Notes under the pieces: generated by a model
Seen by the model: the letters and a program-made list of their open reading frames with translations, nothing else
Told to the model about the DNA's origin: nothing
The model's database searches: none
NCBI RefSeq assembly: GCF_029318635.1
Contig: NZ_CP119676.1
Span: 2,617,001 to 2,681,000 of the forward strand
DNA from: Varunaivibrio sulfuroxidans
GTDB lineage: Bacteria; Pseudomonadota; Alphaproteobacteria; Rhodospirillales; Magnetovibrionaceae
Direction of reading: 5' to 3'
Length of the DNA: 64,000 nt
Shown: positions 25,115 to 33,771 of the stretch, piece after piece
How positions within the stretch are numbered: the first letter of the stretch is position 1
Layout of the letters: each line of letters begins with the position of its first letter
Made by a program: the position numbers and the translations under genes

Positions 25115-25978
25115 CTAACCCATGGTGCCCGAAAGGGTCTGGCGGCTGAGCTTGAGGCCGCTCCAGACGATCAACGAGGACAGGCCGAGCAGTAGGAAGC
25201 CGAACGCGGAGCCCAGTTCCCAATTGAAGCGGGTGATGAACTGGGTGTAGATCTGCGCGGTGAACCACATGCTGTCCTTGCCGCCCAATAGAACCGGGGT
25301 CAGATAATTGCCCAGGGTCAGCATGAACACCACGATGCACCCCGAAACGATTCCCGGCATGGCGTGGGGGACGATGATCTCGCGAAGCACGGTCAGGCCG
25401 TTGCCGCCCAGATCGTAGCCGGCCTCGACCAGGCTGTCGTCGAGGCTGTCCAGCGTGGTCACCAAAGGCACCACCATGAACAGCATCGAGGTGTACACCA
25501 GTCCCAACATGATGGTGGCGTCGTTGTAGAGCATTTCCACCGGGGCGCTGGCCAGGCCCGTCCACTGCAGGACGGCGCTGAAAATGCCCGATTCACGCAG
25601 CAGAATCATCCAGCCGAAGGTGCGCACCAATTCGCTGACCCAAAACGGCACCAGACACAACAGAAACAACACCGCCTTCAGGCGTCCGCGCAGCATTTTC
25701 GCGATGTAATACGAAATCGGGAAGGCGACGACCAGGGTGATCGCGGTCGCCACGATCGACATGATCGCGGTGCGCGCGAAGGTGCGCCAATACAAAGGTT
25801 CATTGAAAAATTCGGCGTAATTGGCGAGGCTCGTCCGATAAACCCGGGGCGCGACCCTTTCATGCAGAGAAATCAGGAACATGTCGATGTGGGGCAGGAT
25901 GATCAGCGTGAACAGCCACACCGCCAAGGGGGCCAACAACAGGTAAATGCTCAACTTCCCCGTGGTTGAGGCTTTCAT
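25115..25978 (-). CDS. Pot-type ABC transporter permease (PotB-like)
   Basis: 287 aa with six membrane helices. Helix 1 reads IYLLLAPLAVWLFTLIILPH and the EAA loop is VEAGYDLGGNGLTVLREIIVPHAMPG. The start at 25978 overlaps the stop of the ATPase gene by ATGA, a translational coupling that also argues against the longer in-frame start within the ATPase gene. It forms the heterodimeric membrane channel with the following permease. Confidence 0.9.
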   Translation of the reverse strand: MKASTTGKLSIYLLLAPLAVWLFTLIILPHIDMFLISLHERVAPRVYRTSLANYAEFFNEPLYWRTFARTAIMSIVATAITLVVAFPISYYIAKMLRGRLKAVLFLLCLVPFWVSELVRTFGWMILLRESGIFSAVLQWTGLASAPVEMLYNDATIMLGLVYTSMLFMVVPLVTTLDSLDDSLVEAGYDLGGNGLTVLREIIVPHAMPGIVSGCIVVFMLTLGNYLTPVLLGGKDSMWFTAQIYTQFITRFNWELGSAFGFLLLGLSSLIVWSGLKLSRQTLSGTMG

Positions 25979-27108
25979 GGCTGATCCTCGCCGCTCACCG
26001 CAAAGGCCAGCGCTTTGTCGTGCATCCATCCCAGATAGACCGTTTGCCCGCGCCTTAGGGTGCTGAATTCTCCCGTTTGGGGAAGGGCGACGGTAAGCTC
26101 GCCACCGGTTTTCTCGTCGCGCACCAAAGCTCGGCTGTTGGCGCCGTTGAACAGCAGGTTGACGACGGTACCGTTGAGCCGGTTTTCCAAATCCTGGATG
26201 CGCGCGCTTTCCTGGGAAATGATCACCGCTTCGGGGCGGACGAAAATATCGACCTGTTGACCGACGCTTAAAGCCATGCCGCCCGCCGGGGTCGCCAGCA
26301 GGGAAATACCGTCTTTCGTGGACACCCGCACGCCTGTGCCGTCCGCGCTTTCGACCGCGCCGCGCCAGCGGTCGCTGTCGCCGACGAAGCCGGCGACGAA
26401 GGCCGTCTTGGGGTGATAGTACAATTCCTGTGGGGTGCCGATCTGCTCGAAGCGACCCTTGTTCATGATCGCCACCTGATCGGACATCACCAAGGCTTCG
26501 GACTGATCGTGGGTGATGTACATGAAGGTGGTGCCGAATTGGCTTTGCAATTGCTTGAGTTCGATCTTCATGTGTTCGCGCAGCTTCAGGTCGAGCGCGC
26601 CCAAAGGTTCGTCAAGCAACAGCACAGCCGGGTTCAACACCATGCATCGGGCGATGGCGATGCGCTGTTTCTGTCCGCCGGAAAGCTGGTCGATCTTTTT
26701 GTCGATGGCGTCGGGCAGGTTAACGCGCTCCAGGGCGTCCCGAACCAGGGTGGGAATCTCCCGCTTCGGCGTTCCGCGTCGCTTTAGGCCATAGGCGATG
26801 TTTTCGCCCACCGTCATCATCGGAAACAGGGCGAGATGCTGGAACACCATATTGACGGGGCGTTTGTTGGGGGCGACGCCCAGCATGGATTGCCCCTTGA
26901 TCGCGATATCGCCCGACGTCGGCTCCAAAAAGCCCGCAAGCATGCGCAAAAGGGTTGTCTTACCGCATCCCGAGGGCCCCAGAATGGAAAAGAACGCGCC
27001 GCTGGGGACGGAGAAGGAGACATCGTCCACGGCGAGGAAATCCCCGAAGGTCTTGGTGAGGTTGTGACACTCAAGATCGAGAGCCGGGGTGTCTGCGTTG
27101 GCCATCAT
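25975..27108 (-). CDS. Pot-type ABC transporter ATP-binding protein (PotA-like)
   Basis: 377 aa. Walker A GPSGCGKTT, the signature LSGGQKQR and Walker B VLLLDEP are intact, with the H-loop in YITHDQSEAL. The C-terminal 130 residues form the TOBE regulatory domain typical of PotA-like subunits. The ATG at 27108 is followed by a second ATG; either could start. A 14-bp palindrome and a 13-bp hairpin lie just upstream, so this gene may be expressed at a lower level than the binding-protein gene before it. Confidence 0.92.
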   Translation of the reverse strand: MMANADTPALDLECHNLTKTFGDFLAVDDVSFSVPSGAFFSILGPSGCGKTTLLRMLAGFLEPTSGDIAIKGQSMLGVAPNKRPVNMVFQHLALFPMMTVGENIAYGLKRRGTPKREIPTLVRDALERVNLPDAIDKKIDQLSGGQKQRIAIARCMVLNPAVLLLDEPLGALDLKLREHMKIELKQLQSQFGTTFMYITHDQSEALVMSDQVAIMNKGRFEQIGTPQELYYHPKTAFVAGFVGDSDRWRGAVESADGTGVRVSTKDGISLLATPAGGMALSVGQQVDIFVRPEAVIISQESARIQDLENRLNGTVVNLLFNGANSRALVRDEKTGGELTVALPQTGEFSTLRRGQTVYLGWMHDKALAFAVSGEDQP

Positions 27109-27171
27109 GCCGCCTATATTCTCCGTAAAATCGTTGGGTCGGGATACCCCTGATCGCGGACGCTTGAAAAA

Positions 27172-27185
27172 ACAATCGCGATTGT
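27172..27185. promoter_or_regulatory. 14-bp perfect palindrome upstream of the PotA-like gene
   Basis: ACAATCGCGATTGT reads the same on both strands and lies 64 bases before the ATPase start. It could be an internal operator; alternatively, followed by TTTTTT on the minus strand, part of a weak terminator. Confidence 0.4.
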
Positions 27186-27195
27186 GAAAATGCGC

Positions 27196-27231
27196 AAGGG
27201 GCGCCCGGAGAATTGATCCCGGGCGCCCCTT
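27196..27231 (-). other. Intercistronic 13-bp hairpin after the binding-protein gene
   Basis: Arms AAGGGGCGCCCGG (27196-27208) and CCGGGCGCCCCTT (27219-27231) pair perfectly around a 10-base loop. There is no U-tract. It lies 15 bases after the stop of the binding-protein gene and should protect that mRNA from 3'-exonucleases or partly attenuate downstream genes. Confidence 0.75.
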
Positions 27232-27246
27232 CGTGTTCGATCGGCC

Positions 27247-28320
27247 TTACTTGGCGGCTTTCACGTGGTCGAGAACCTTGCCTTCCATATCTTCAAGACC
27301 GGAGGGCACCGGCGGGTACCATTTGATGTTGTCGATGGCGGCGGGCGGGAAGGTCTTCTGATACAGCGCGCGTTTGCTGGCTTCGACATAGGCGTCCGAA
27401 CCCTTGGACGCGGTGAAGTTGCCGGCGGCGGCGGTCACCATCGCCGCGATCTTGGGCTGCATCACGAAGTTGATCCACTTGTAGGCGGCGCTTTCGTTCT
27501 TGGTCTTGCGCGGCAGGGCGAAGGTATCGACCCAACCCAGGGCGCCCGATTTCGGCGCGATGGTCTGAATGTCGGGGTTTTCCGCGCTCAATTTCCAGCC
27601 CGAGCCGTCCCAAGCCATGGCGGCCACGACTTCGCCCGAACGCATCAGGTTAAGCAGGGCGTCGCCGCCGGACCAATAGGCTTTGACATTGGACTTGCAG
27701 GAAATCAGCTTCTTTTCGACCTTTTCCATGATCACTTTGTATTTGGAGCTGTCGTTGTACGCGGCGAACGGATCCATCCCCATGGCGAAGGCGAAGGCGA
27801 TCAGGGTCGGACGTTTCAGGCGGTACGACACCTTTCCGGCGTATTTGGGATCGCACAGGTCGGTGTAATCCTTGACGTCGGGCGCTTTCTTGACGTTGAC
27901 CGTCAGGGCGCTGGTGCCCCAGACGTCGGGAACGCCATAGACCTTGCCGTTATAGGTGGTGTTCTTTTTGGTGCCTTCCAGAAGCGAAGGGATGAACAGC
28001 GACGTGTCGATCTTGGACAGGTCGATCGGCTTGTAGATGTTGAAATCGCCCTGGGCGCCGGAGATGCGGTCCTGCGACGGTTGAACCAGATCGAACCCGG
28101 CCCCGCCGGTGGCGCGCAACTTGGAGATCATCTCCTCGTTGTTGGAATTGGTGACCTGGACGTCGATGCCGGTTTCGGCCTTGAACATCTGCACCACTTT
28201 CTCGGGGGCGTATCCACCCCACGTCAGCAGACGCAAGGTTTCCGCCTGAGCGCCGCCCGCACTAAGGGCGATGCCGACGCCGGCGATCAGGCCTGCAATC
28301 ATTTTCGTTCTGTTCAACAT
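27247..28320 (-). CDS. Pot-type ABC transporter periplasmic binding protein
   Basis: 357 aa. A cleavable signal peptide (GLIAGVGIALSAGGAQA) precedes the mature sequence ETLRLLTWGGYAPEKV, the typical opening of PotD-like solute-binding proteins. The pocket segments GGAGFDLVQPSQDR, YGVPDVWGTSAL and MAWDGSGWKLS are in the expected order. I chose 28320 because GGAG precedes it by nine bases, whereas the ATG at 28335 has no ribosome site. First gene of the operon. The ligand could be a polyamine or, given the phosphodiesterase at the operon end, an ethanolamine- or choline-containing compound. Confidence 0.88.
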   Translation of the reverse strand: MLNRTKMIAGLIAGVGIALSAGGAQAETLRLLTWGGYAPEKVVQMFKAETGIDVQVTNSNNEEMISKLRATGGAGFDLVQPSQDRISGAQGDFNIYKPIDLSKIDTSLFIPSLLEGTKKNTTYNGKVYGVPDVWGTSALTVNVKKAPDVKDYTDLCDPKYAGKVSYRLKRPTLIAFAFAMGMDPFAAYNDSSKYKVIMEKVEKKLISCKSNVKAYWSGGDALLNLMRSGEVVAAMAWDGSGWKLSAENPDIQTIAPKSGALGWVDTFALPRKTKNESAAYKWINFVMQPKIAAMVTAAAGNFTASKGSDAYVEASKRALYQKTFPPAAIDNIKWYPPVPSGLEDMEGKVLDHVKAAK

Positions 28321-28335
28321 GTTGGAATTCTCCAT

Positions 28336-28395
28336 GGGTATGTAAATTTAGGGGTACGTGAATTTTTGGGCTATGTGATGGGCTGTGTGAATAGT
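28336..28395 (+). repeat. Degenerate tandem repeats upstream of the binding-protein gene
   Basis: Four blocks start with GGG and continue TATGTAAATTT, GTACGTGAATTT, CTATGTGAT and CTGTGTGAAT, at 28336, 28351, 28368 and 28380. Spacing is 12 to 17 bases. They may be a cluster of weak regulator sites or a decayed repeat. Confidence 0.4.
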
Positions 28396-28838
28396 GGGGC
28401 GATGATGTGTATGTCTACGCCCCCTTTTTCAATTTTTTCGCGTCCGAAAGCGCACCGGCGCTATCCCAATCTCCGTTCATGCCTCGGTATCTGTTCATGT
28501 CATCGAAAGCCCTGCTTCTTCAAAACCGGGTTTCACCGGGACGACCTTCGCCATCGCGCCGCGTTCCCCCGCCGCCTTCGCCCACCCATCGGGCCAGGCA
28601 AGCACGGGGATGTTGCTTTGCGAACATCCGGACGAGGCGTGTATAAGGAAGAAATGTTTCGTAGATATGACGGTTTCGCAGAGATCGCTGAATTATCTAT
28701 TACAGCCGCCGAAACCCCCGGAACCACGATCTCCCCCCTTAAAATACGTGTGTTCACCCCGGACGAGCGCCGGATGGGTGACGGGTCGTCGTCGCCCTTG
28801 TTTGCACAGTAGTAAGGGCGTTTTTCTTTGGCAACAGC

Positions 28839-28868
28839 AAATTTTCCGCTCCGGCGCGCGGAAAATTT
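28839..28868. other. 11-bp inverted repeat, possible terminator or small-RNA end
   Basis: AAATTTTCCGC (28839-28849) and GCGGAAAATTT (28858-28868) pair perfectly around an eight-base loop. The A/T-rich base of the stem resembles a bidirectional terminator, but no gene is known to end here. Confidence 0.4.
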
Positions 28869-29085
28869 TCGAAAGTGAACGGCTCGGGCGGCGCGACGTT
28901 AAATAAAAAAAACGGTGATATCGTTAGCGGCATGAAACACATTGATTTTTTTCAGGTTATCCGAAATATTCGCAAACGAATAAGAGGACGAGGTGGAATA
29001 GGGCGATTCGCGGAAAACGTCCCGCCGTCCGTCGTACGGGAAAAAAACGCGCCCGGGTCAATCCGGTGGATAACCAGAGGACGAA

Positions 29086-29958
29086 ATGACGGCATTACCA
29101 AAAATAAAGCCCCCCCGGATACTGGTGGTCGATGGCTATCCGAAGGACCACCGCGCCGAATTAACCGAATGCGCCATGACCGTGGCGGCGGAGCTGTACG
29201 TCGCTATGCTCCGCCGCTGCCATCCGGGCGTGGCGACGGAGGTCCTCTTTCCCTCGGACCCCGACGCCGCGCTTCCTTCGGGGGCGGCGATCGGCGATTA
29301 CGACGGCGTGGCGTGGACGGGTTGCTCGCTGAACGTTTACGATGACGATCCCCGGGTTCATCGCCAAATCACCCTGGCGCGCGCCGCCTTCGCGGCCGGC
29401 GTGCCGTCGTTCGGCAGTTGCTGGGCGGCGCAAATCGCGGTCGTCGCCGCGGGGGGAAGCGTCGCCGCCAACCCACGCGGACGGGAGATGGGCGTGGCGC
29501 GTAAGATTGCGCTGACGGCGGAAGGCCGGGCCCATCCGATGTATGTGGGCAAGCCCTCGGTCTTCGACGGCTTTATCAGCCATGTTGACGAGATCACGCA
29601 CGTTGCGCCGGGAACGCAGGTGTTGGCGAGCAACGCCTTCACCCGGGTTCAGGCGGTCAGCGTCAATTACGCCCGGGGGACGTTCTGGAGCGTCCAATAT
29701 CACCCCGAATACGATCTGCGCCAGATGGCCCGGCTGACCCAGTGCCGCGCCAAGGTTCTGGTCAAGGCAGGGTTTTTCTCCGGCGATGCGGCGGCGAAGG
29801 CCTATATCGAGCGGCTCGACACCCTGCACGGCGACCCCGCGCGCGGCGACATTGCGTGGGAATTGGGCCTCGACGACGATGTGCTCAACGCCGATATCCG
29901 CCAAATCGAAACCCGGAACTGGATCGAACATCTGGTGATCCCGGCGATGCGACGTTGA
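29086..29958 (+). CDS. Class I glutamine amidotransferase-like protein (paralogue A)
   Basis: 290 aa of the GMP synthase-like GATase1 superfamily. The nucleophile elbow FGSCWAAQ supplies Cys, and QYHPEYD supplies His and Glu of the triad. It lacks any synthetase domain, so it is a free amidase or gamma-glutamyl hydrolase. It is a clear paralogue of the protein at 37809-38693, with shared ANPRGRE and GRAHPMY segments. It lies 16 bases upstream of a GlpR-like regulator and is divergent from the Pot-type importer. Substrate unknown; a gamma-glutamyl amide is my inference. Confidence 0.85.
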   Translation: MTALPKIKPPRILVVDGYPKDHRAELTECAMTVAAELYVAMLRRCHPGVATEVLFPSDPDAALPSGAAIGDYDGVAWTGCSLNVYDDDPRVHRQITLARAAFAAGVPSFGSCWAAQIAVVAAGGSVAANPRGREMGVARKIALTAEGRAHPMYVGKPSVFDGFISHVDEITHVAPGTQVLASNAFTRVQAVSVNYARGTFWSVQYHPEYDLRQMARLTQCRAKVLVKAGFFSGDAAAKAYIERLDTLHGDPARGDIAWELGLDDDVLNADIRQIETRNWIEHLVIPAMRR

Positions 29959-29974
29959 ACGGAGGGGGCGTGAA

Positions 29975-30769
29975 ATGAACCGTATGCCCTCCGGCGAGGA
30001 TCCCGGGTTGAACGCGCGCCAGCGCGAAATGCTCGATCTCGCCCGCCGCCGCGGCTTCGTCGCCATCGAGGCCATGGCGCGCCATTTCAAGGTCACCGCC
30101 CAGACCGTGCGCCGCGACATTAACGTGTTGTGCGAACGGGGTATCTTGCACCGCTACCACGGTGGGGCGGGGGTGTCCTCAAGTGTCGAAAACATGTCCT
30201 ACGACACCCGACAGGTCATGTTTTTAAAGGAAAAGCAGCGCATCGCTAAAATGGTGGCGGCGCACATTCCCGACCGGGCGTCGCTGTTCGTCAATATCGG
30301 CACCACCACCGAGGAGGTGGCGCGGCACCTCAAAGCCCATCAAAGCCTGAGAATCATCACCAACAATCTGAACGTCGCCACCATTCTTTCGGCGCGGCCG
30401 CGTTTCGAGGTCATCGTCGCCGGCGGCGTGGTGCGGACGCGCGATCGCGGCATTATCGGCGAGGCGACAATGGACTTCATCAACCAATTTAAGGTCGATT
30501 GCGCGATCATCGGGATTTCCGGGATCGACGCCGACGGCGCGCTTTTGGATTTCGACTACCAGGAGGTCCGCGTCGCCCAGGCGATCGTCAACAATGCCCG
30601 CCGGGTCTATCTGGTGGCCGATCACAGCAAGTTCGAACGCAGCCCGATGGTCCGCCTGGGGCACATCGCGCAAATCGACGCCCTGTTCACCGACAGGCCG
30701 CTGTCCACGGCGATGGCCGAGGTTTTCGCCCGCGCGCAGACGGCGGTTTATGTCGCGGATGCTTCGTAG
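29975..30769 (+). CDS. DeoR/GlpR-family transcriptional regulator
   Basis: 264 aa. The N-terminal helix-turn-helix (IEAMARHFKVTAQTVRRDINVL) is typical of DeoR proteins, and the C-terminal sugar-isomerase-like sensor includes NIGTTTEEVARHL, ITNNLNVA and ADHSKFERSP. GlpR-type members sense glycerol-3-phosphate, which the nearby glycerophosphodiesterase would release. A GGAGGGGG ribosome site precedes the ATG. It probably forms an operon with the amidotransferase gene. Confidence 0.9.
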   Translation: MNRMPSGEDPGLNARQREMLDLARRRGFVAIEAMARHFKVTAQTVRRDINVLCERGILHRYHGGAGVSSSVENMSYDTRQVMFLKEKQRIAKMVAAHIPDRASLFVNIGTTTEEVARHLKAHQSLRIITNNLNVATILSARPRFEVIVAGGVVRTRDRGIIGEATMDFINQFKVDCAIIGISGIDADGALLDFDYQEVRVAQAIVNNARRVYLVADHSKFERSPMVRLGHIAQIDALFTDRPLSTAMAEVFARAQTAVYVADAS

Positions 30770-30778
30770 CGCGGCGGC

Positions 30779-31636
30779 CTAACCGTCGCGTAGGTGCTCC
30801 AACTGTTCGATTCTCCTGCGGGTGCTTTGCCAGTTTTTTTGCCCGGTCGCTTCCAACAGGGCTTCGATGAAGACCACGATCGCAGCGGCGCTATCCCACG
30901 TGGTGCCGGTCTCGATGCGCAACGGAAAAATGTGCTTGGCGAAGCGGGCGATCGGAGACAGCCACTGGTCGGTGACGAGGACGACGTTGACGCCCTGTTG
31001 GTGCGCGGTTTGGGCGAAGCGTACGATGTCGTCTTGATAACGCCGAACGTCGAACGCCACCAGGGTGTGACGTTTGCCCATGTCGAGCAAATGGTCGGTA
31101 AGAAAAGAATTTTGCCCTGATATTTGGTGTACGCGCGGACGAATGGTGCGTAGGTGTTCGTACAGATAATGCGCCAGCGCACCGCTCAAACGACCGCCTA
31201 AAATATGCACCGGACGCTTGGTGTCGGCGATCAATGCCGCGGCGCGATCAAATTCGGCGGGGGACAAGCCTTCCAGGGAATCATGAATGTTCGCGCTCGC
31301 CATTTCGGAAAATTGAGGCAAGAGCCCATCGCGTTTTTGCGGATGGACGGCGTCGGGACGCTGGTTTTTACTGAGTGGCGAGCGTAGGCGCTCCTCCAAT
31401 TCCTGGCGTAACTTCGCTTGGAATTGTGGGTATCCGGAGAACCCCAATTTCCCTACGAAACGCAAGACCGTGGGCGCACTGACGCCGGCCTGTGATGAGA
31501 AATCCGCGACCGTGCTCAGTCCTGAAATGGGGTAGTTGGACAAGAGTATTTGCGCCAGCTTTCGTTCCGAAGCGGTGAACCGTTCGAAATGGCCATGAAT
31601 TTGTTCGGCGATGGTGTGCGCGGCATGTGTCGTCAA
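30779..31636 (-). CDS. RpiR/MurR-family transcriptional regulator
   Basis: 285 aa. The N-terminal RpiR helix-turn-helix contains LSTVADFSSQAGVSAPTVLRFVGKLGFSGYPQFQ, here noted as separate helices, followed by a SIS phosphosugar-binding domain (PVHILGGRLSGALAHYLYEHL). It is convergent with the DeoR gene and divergent from the ethanolamine-type permease gene, which it probably regulates; two related 16-bp sites in the gap support this. The effector is unknown. Confidence 0.88.
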   Translation of the reverse strand: MTTHAAHTIAEQIHGHFERFTASERKLAQILLSNYPISGLSTVADFSSQAGVSAPTVLRFVGKLGFSGYPQFQAKLRQELEERLRSPLSKNQRPDAVHPQKRDGLLPQFSEMASANIHDSLEGLSPAEFDRAAALIADTKRPVHILGGRLSGALAHYLYEHLRTIRPRVHQISGQNSFLTDHLLDMGKRHTLVAFDVRRYQDDIVRFAQTAHQQGVNVVLVTDQWLSPIARFAKHIFPLRIETGTTWDSAAAIVVFIEALLEATGQKNWQSTRRRIEQLEHLRDG

Positions 31637-31703
31637 TGCGGAGGGATCTCCTTAGTCTTGCGCGTCATCAAAAGGTCTAGCATTAAAGGTTTAGCGTCGA
31701 AAA

Positions 31704-31719
31704 TGTAACAAACGTAACA
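31704..31719 (+). promoter_or_regulatory. Putative RpiR operator, copy 1
   Basis: TGTAACAAACGTAACA, containing GTAACA-type half sites in direct orientation. A related copy in opposite orientation lies at 31902-31917. Position is 68 bases upstream of the RpiR start. Confidence 0.5.
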
Positions 31720-31901
31720 ATCAAAGGTGCGCTCGTTCATGTCAAGATACAGCCATCGGAAAACTTGATTCGGCCCTTGCAATCGTATTGCGCGCATAAC
31801 GGCATGCCATGCCGACGTGTAAAAGTCTATGATAAACCCACCGTAACATATTGAATTTAAGTCATTATGAAAAAAACAATTGAGTATTCGGAGTAAGATA
31901 A

Positions 31902-31917
31902 TGTAACGTTTGTTCCA
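31902..31917 (-). promoter_or_regulatory. Putative RpiR operator, copy 2
   Basis: On the minus strand this reads TGGAACAAACGTTACA, matching copy 1 at 14 of 16 positions. The inverted pair flanks the A+T-rich core of the divergent promoter region. Confidence 0.5.
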
Positions 31918-32131
31918 CAAAAAATAAAAATTAAAGGGGGCGCGCTTTACTTCCGGCGATATCGAGTGGCCTCTCATAAAAAAAGAACGTCAACGGCGTG
32001 CCGGTTTGCGCGCGTTCGGGCGTTAGGTCTCGGGTGCGTAAGGGGTGGGGGCGCTGTCTGATTTCAGTGGCCTCCTTTGGATACGGACGGAGATATTTTT
32101 CCGTCCCCGTAATCTCGAAGGGTGATTGACC

Positions 32132-33643
32132 ATGTCAGATAAAAAGAAAGTCGGCAGTGTGACCTATCGTCAGGCCGACGACGGATATTTCGAAAACCGC
32201 GGCTTGCGGCGTTACGCCGGCGTTTGGTCGTTATGGGCGCTGGGGGTCGGCGCGGTTATTTCCGGCGATTTCTTCGGATGGAACTTCGGCCTTACGTCGG
32301 GCGGCTTCGGCGGCCTTTTGTACGCCACCGTGATCATCGCCGTGATGTACATCGGGATGTGTTATTCCCTGGCCGAAATGTCGCCCGCGCTGCCTCACAC
32401 CGGCGGCGCGTATTCGTTCGGACGCACGGCGATGGGGCCGTGGGGCGGGTTCATCACGGGGCTTGCCGAAAACATGGAATACGTGCTCACCCCGGCGGTG
32501 ATCGTGGTCGGAATCGGCGGTTACATGGGGGCGATCTTCAACGATCTGTTCGGCGTGCAGATCGCCGATCCGGTATGGTGGCTGGTCTCCTATGCCGTCT
32601 TCGTCGGTCTCAATTTCTGGGGGGTGGAACTGACGTTCAAGTTTTCGGTGTTCATCACCTTCCTCGCCCTGTTGATCCTGTTGGTGTTTTGGATCGGCGC
32701 CATTCCCCTGTTCCATTGGGACAACCTGCTCACCGTCGCGCCCGATCCGGGTCATGGCGCTTGGTTGCCCAAGGGGATGATGGGGATCGCTTATGCGTTG
32801 CCCTTCGCCATGTGGTTTTATCTGGCGATCGAACAGTTACCCCTGGCGGCTGAAGAATCCCACGATCCGGCGCGCGACATGCCCAAGGGGTTGCTTTACG
32901 GCATCCTGACGCTGATCATCGCCTCGGTGCTGACGTTGTTCCTCAACGCCGGCATCGCGCCCGGCGCGGCGGTGGTCGGCAAATCGTCCGAACCGTTGTT
33001 CCTGGCCTTCAAGACCATCTTCGGCGAAGGCGCGGGCGCGGCCCTCTTGGCGTTGATCGCGGTGGCCGGACTGATCGCCAGTTTTCACACCATCATTTAC
33101 GCTTATGGGCGCAACATCTATTCGCTGTCGCGGGCGGGCTATTTTCCGCACTGGATGTCGGTGACCCACAGCAAACGCAAGACGCCGCACGTGGCGTTGG
33201 TTTTGGGCGCGGTCGTGGGCTATGTGGTGGCCCTGATTATCCAGTTCGGCGACAAGATATTCGGCGGCGTTCCGGTCGGCGGCGTGTTGCTCAACATGGC
33301 GGTGTTCGGCGCCGTGATCGCCTATGTCATGCAGATGATTTCGTTCGTGATCCTGCGCAAGAAATATCCCGACATCGAACGGCCCTATGTTAGCCCGCTG
33401 GGCAACGGCGGGGCGATCGTCTCCGCGCTGATCGCGGCGATCACACTGGTTTTTCTGTTCTTTACCCCCGACTACCGTCCGGGCATTTACGGATGCGCGG
33501 CGTGGTTCGGCGCGGGACTGGTTTACTTCTACTTCGTCGGGCGGCATAAACTGATCCTGTCCCCCGAGGAAGAATTCGCGATCACCGGCGGCCACCATGG
33601 CCATCCGGAGACGGAAGGTTACGGCCACACCGCCATCGAGTAA
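32132..33643 (+). CDS. Ethanolamine-type amino acid/amine permease
   Basis: 503 aa with 12 membrane helices of the APC superfamily. The segments GVGAVISGDFFGWNFGL, GGAYSFGRTAMGPWGGF and the AEESHDPARDMPKG loop match bacterial ethanolamine permeases (the Eat/2A0305 group) better than general amino acid permeases. The C terminus is His-rich. The ATG at 32132 follows AAGGGTGA; the TTG at 32126 is in frame but too close to it. It is the first gene of the run of catabolic genes extending to 38693. Confidence 0.85.
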   Translation: MSDKKKVGSVTYRQADDGYFENRGLRRYAGVWSLWALGVGAVISGDFFGWNFGLTSGGFGGLLYATVIIAVMYIGMCYSLAEMSPALPHTGGAYSFGRTAMGPWGGFITGLAENMEYVLTPAVIVVGIGGYMGAIFNDLFGVQIADPVWWLVSYAVFVGLNFWGVELTFKFSVFITFLALLILLVFWIGAIPLFHWDNLLTVAPDPGHGAWLPKGMMGIAYALPFAMWFYLAIEQLPLAAEESHDPARDMPKGLLYGILTLIIASVLTLFLNAGIAPGAAVVGKSSEPLFLAFKTIFGEGAGAALLALIAVAGLIASFHTIIYAYGRNIYSLSRAGYFPHWMSVTHSKRKTPHVALVLGAVVGYVVALIIQFGDKIFGGVPVGGVLLNMAVFGAVIAYVMQMISFVILRKKYPDIERPYVSPLGNGGAIVSALIAAITLVFLFFTPDYRPGIYGCAAWFGAGLVYFYFVGRHKLILSPEEEFAITGGHHGHPETEGYGHTAIE

Positions 33644-33658
33644 TGGCGCGCCGTCGCC

Positions 33659-33692
33659 GCGGCGGACCGGGGAGGGGATCCCGGTCCGCCGC
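33659..33692 (+). other. Intercistronic 13-bp hairpin after the permease gene
   Basis: Arms GCGGCGGACCGGG (33659-33671) and CCCGGTCCGCCGC (33680-33692) pair perfectly around an eight-base loop, 16 bases after the permease stop and without a U-tract. Probably an mRNA stabiliser or attenuator between transporter and enzyme genes. Confidence 0.75.
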
Positions 33693-33771
33693 GCTTGGCG
33701 CCTCTTCGCCATACCCACCATTGCAGTCATCGCGAGGGGCGCGCCCCTCCGGGCACAGGAGCGTACGAAAA

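Larger units (their letters stand above)
28321..29085. other. Divergent intergenic region of 765 bases
   Basis: It separates the ABC operon (minus) from the amidotransferase gene (plus). Short open frames in it lack ribosome sites and coding character. It contains degenerate repeats (28336-28395), a hairpin (28839-28868), and an inverted repeat TATTCG/CGAATA (28967-28982) in A+T-rich DNA. It is long enough for two promoters and an undetected small RNA. Confidence 0.7.
31637..32131. other. Divergent intergenic region of 495 bases
   Basis: Markedly A+T-rich (31690-31930) relative to its neighbours. The open frame on the minus strand at 31633-31977 is Tyr/Phe/Cys-rich and has no ribosome site, so I do not call it. 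Operator-like sites are listed separately. A short hairpin GGACGG/CCGTCC (32085-32106) precedes the permease. Confidence 0.65.

Noticed and set aside
27265-28812. 515-residue plus-strand frame across the binding-protein gene
   Set aside because: Antisense to a clear periplasmic binding protein with signal peptide; no motif or ribosome site.
31633-31977. 114-residue minus-strand frame upstream of the RpiR gene
   Set aside because: Rich in Tyr, Phe and Cys, in A+T-rich promoter DNA, covering operator-like repeats, with no ribosome site.
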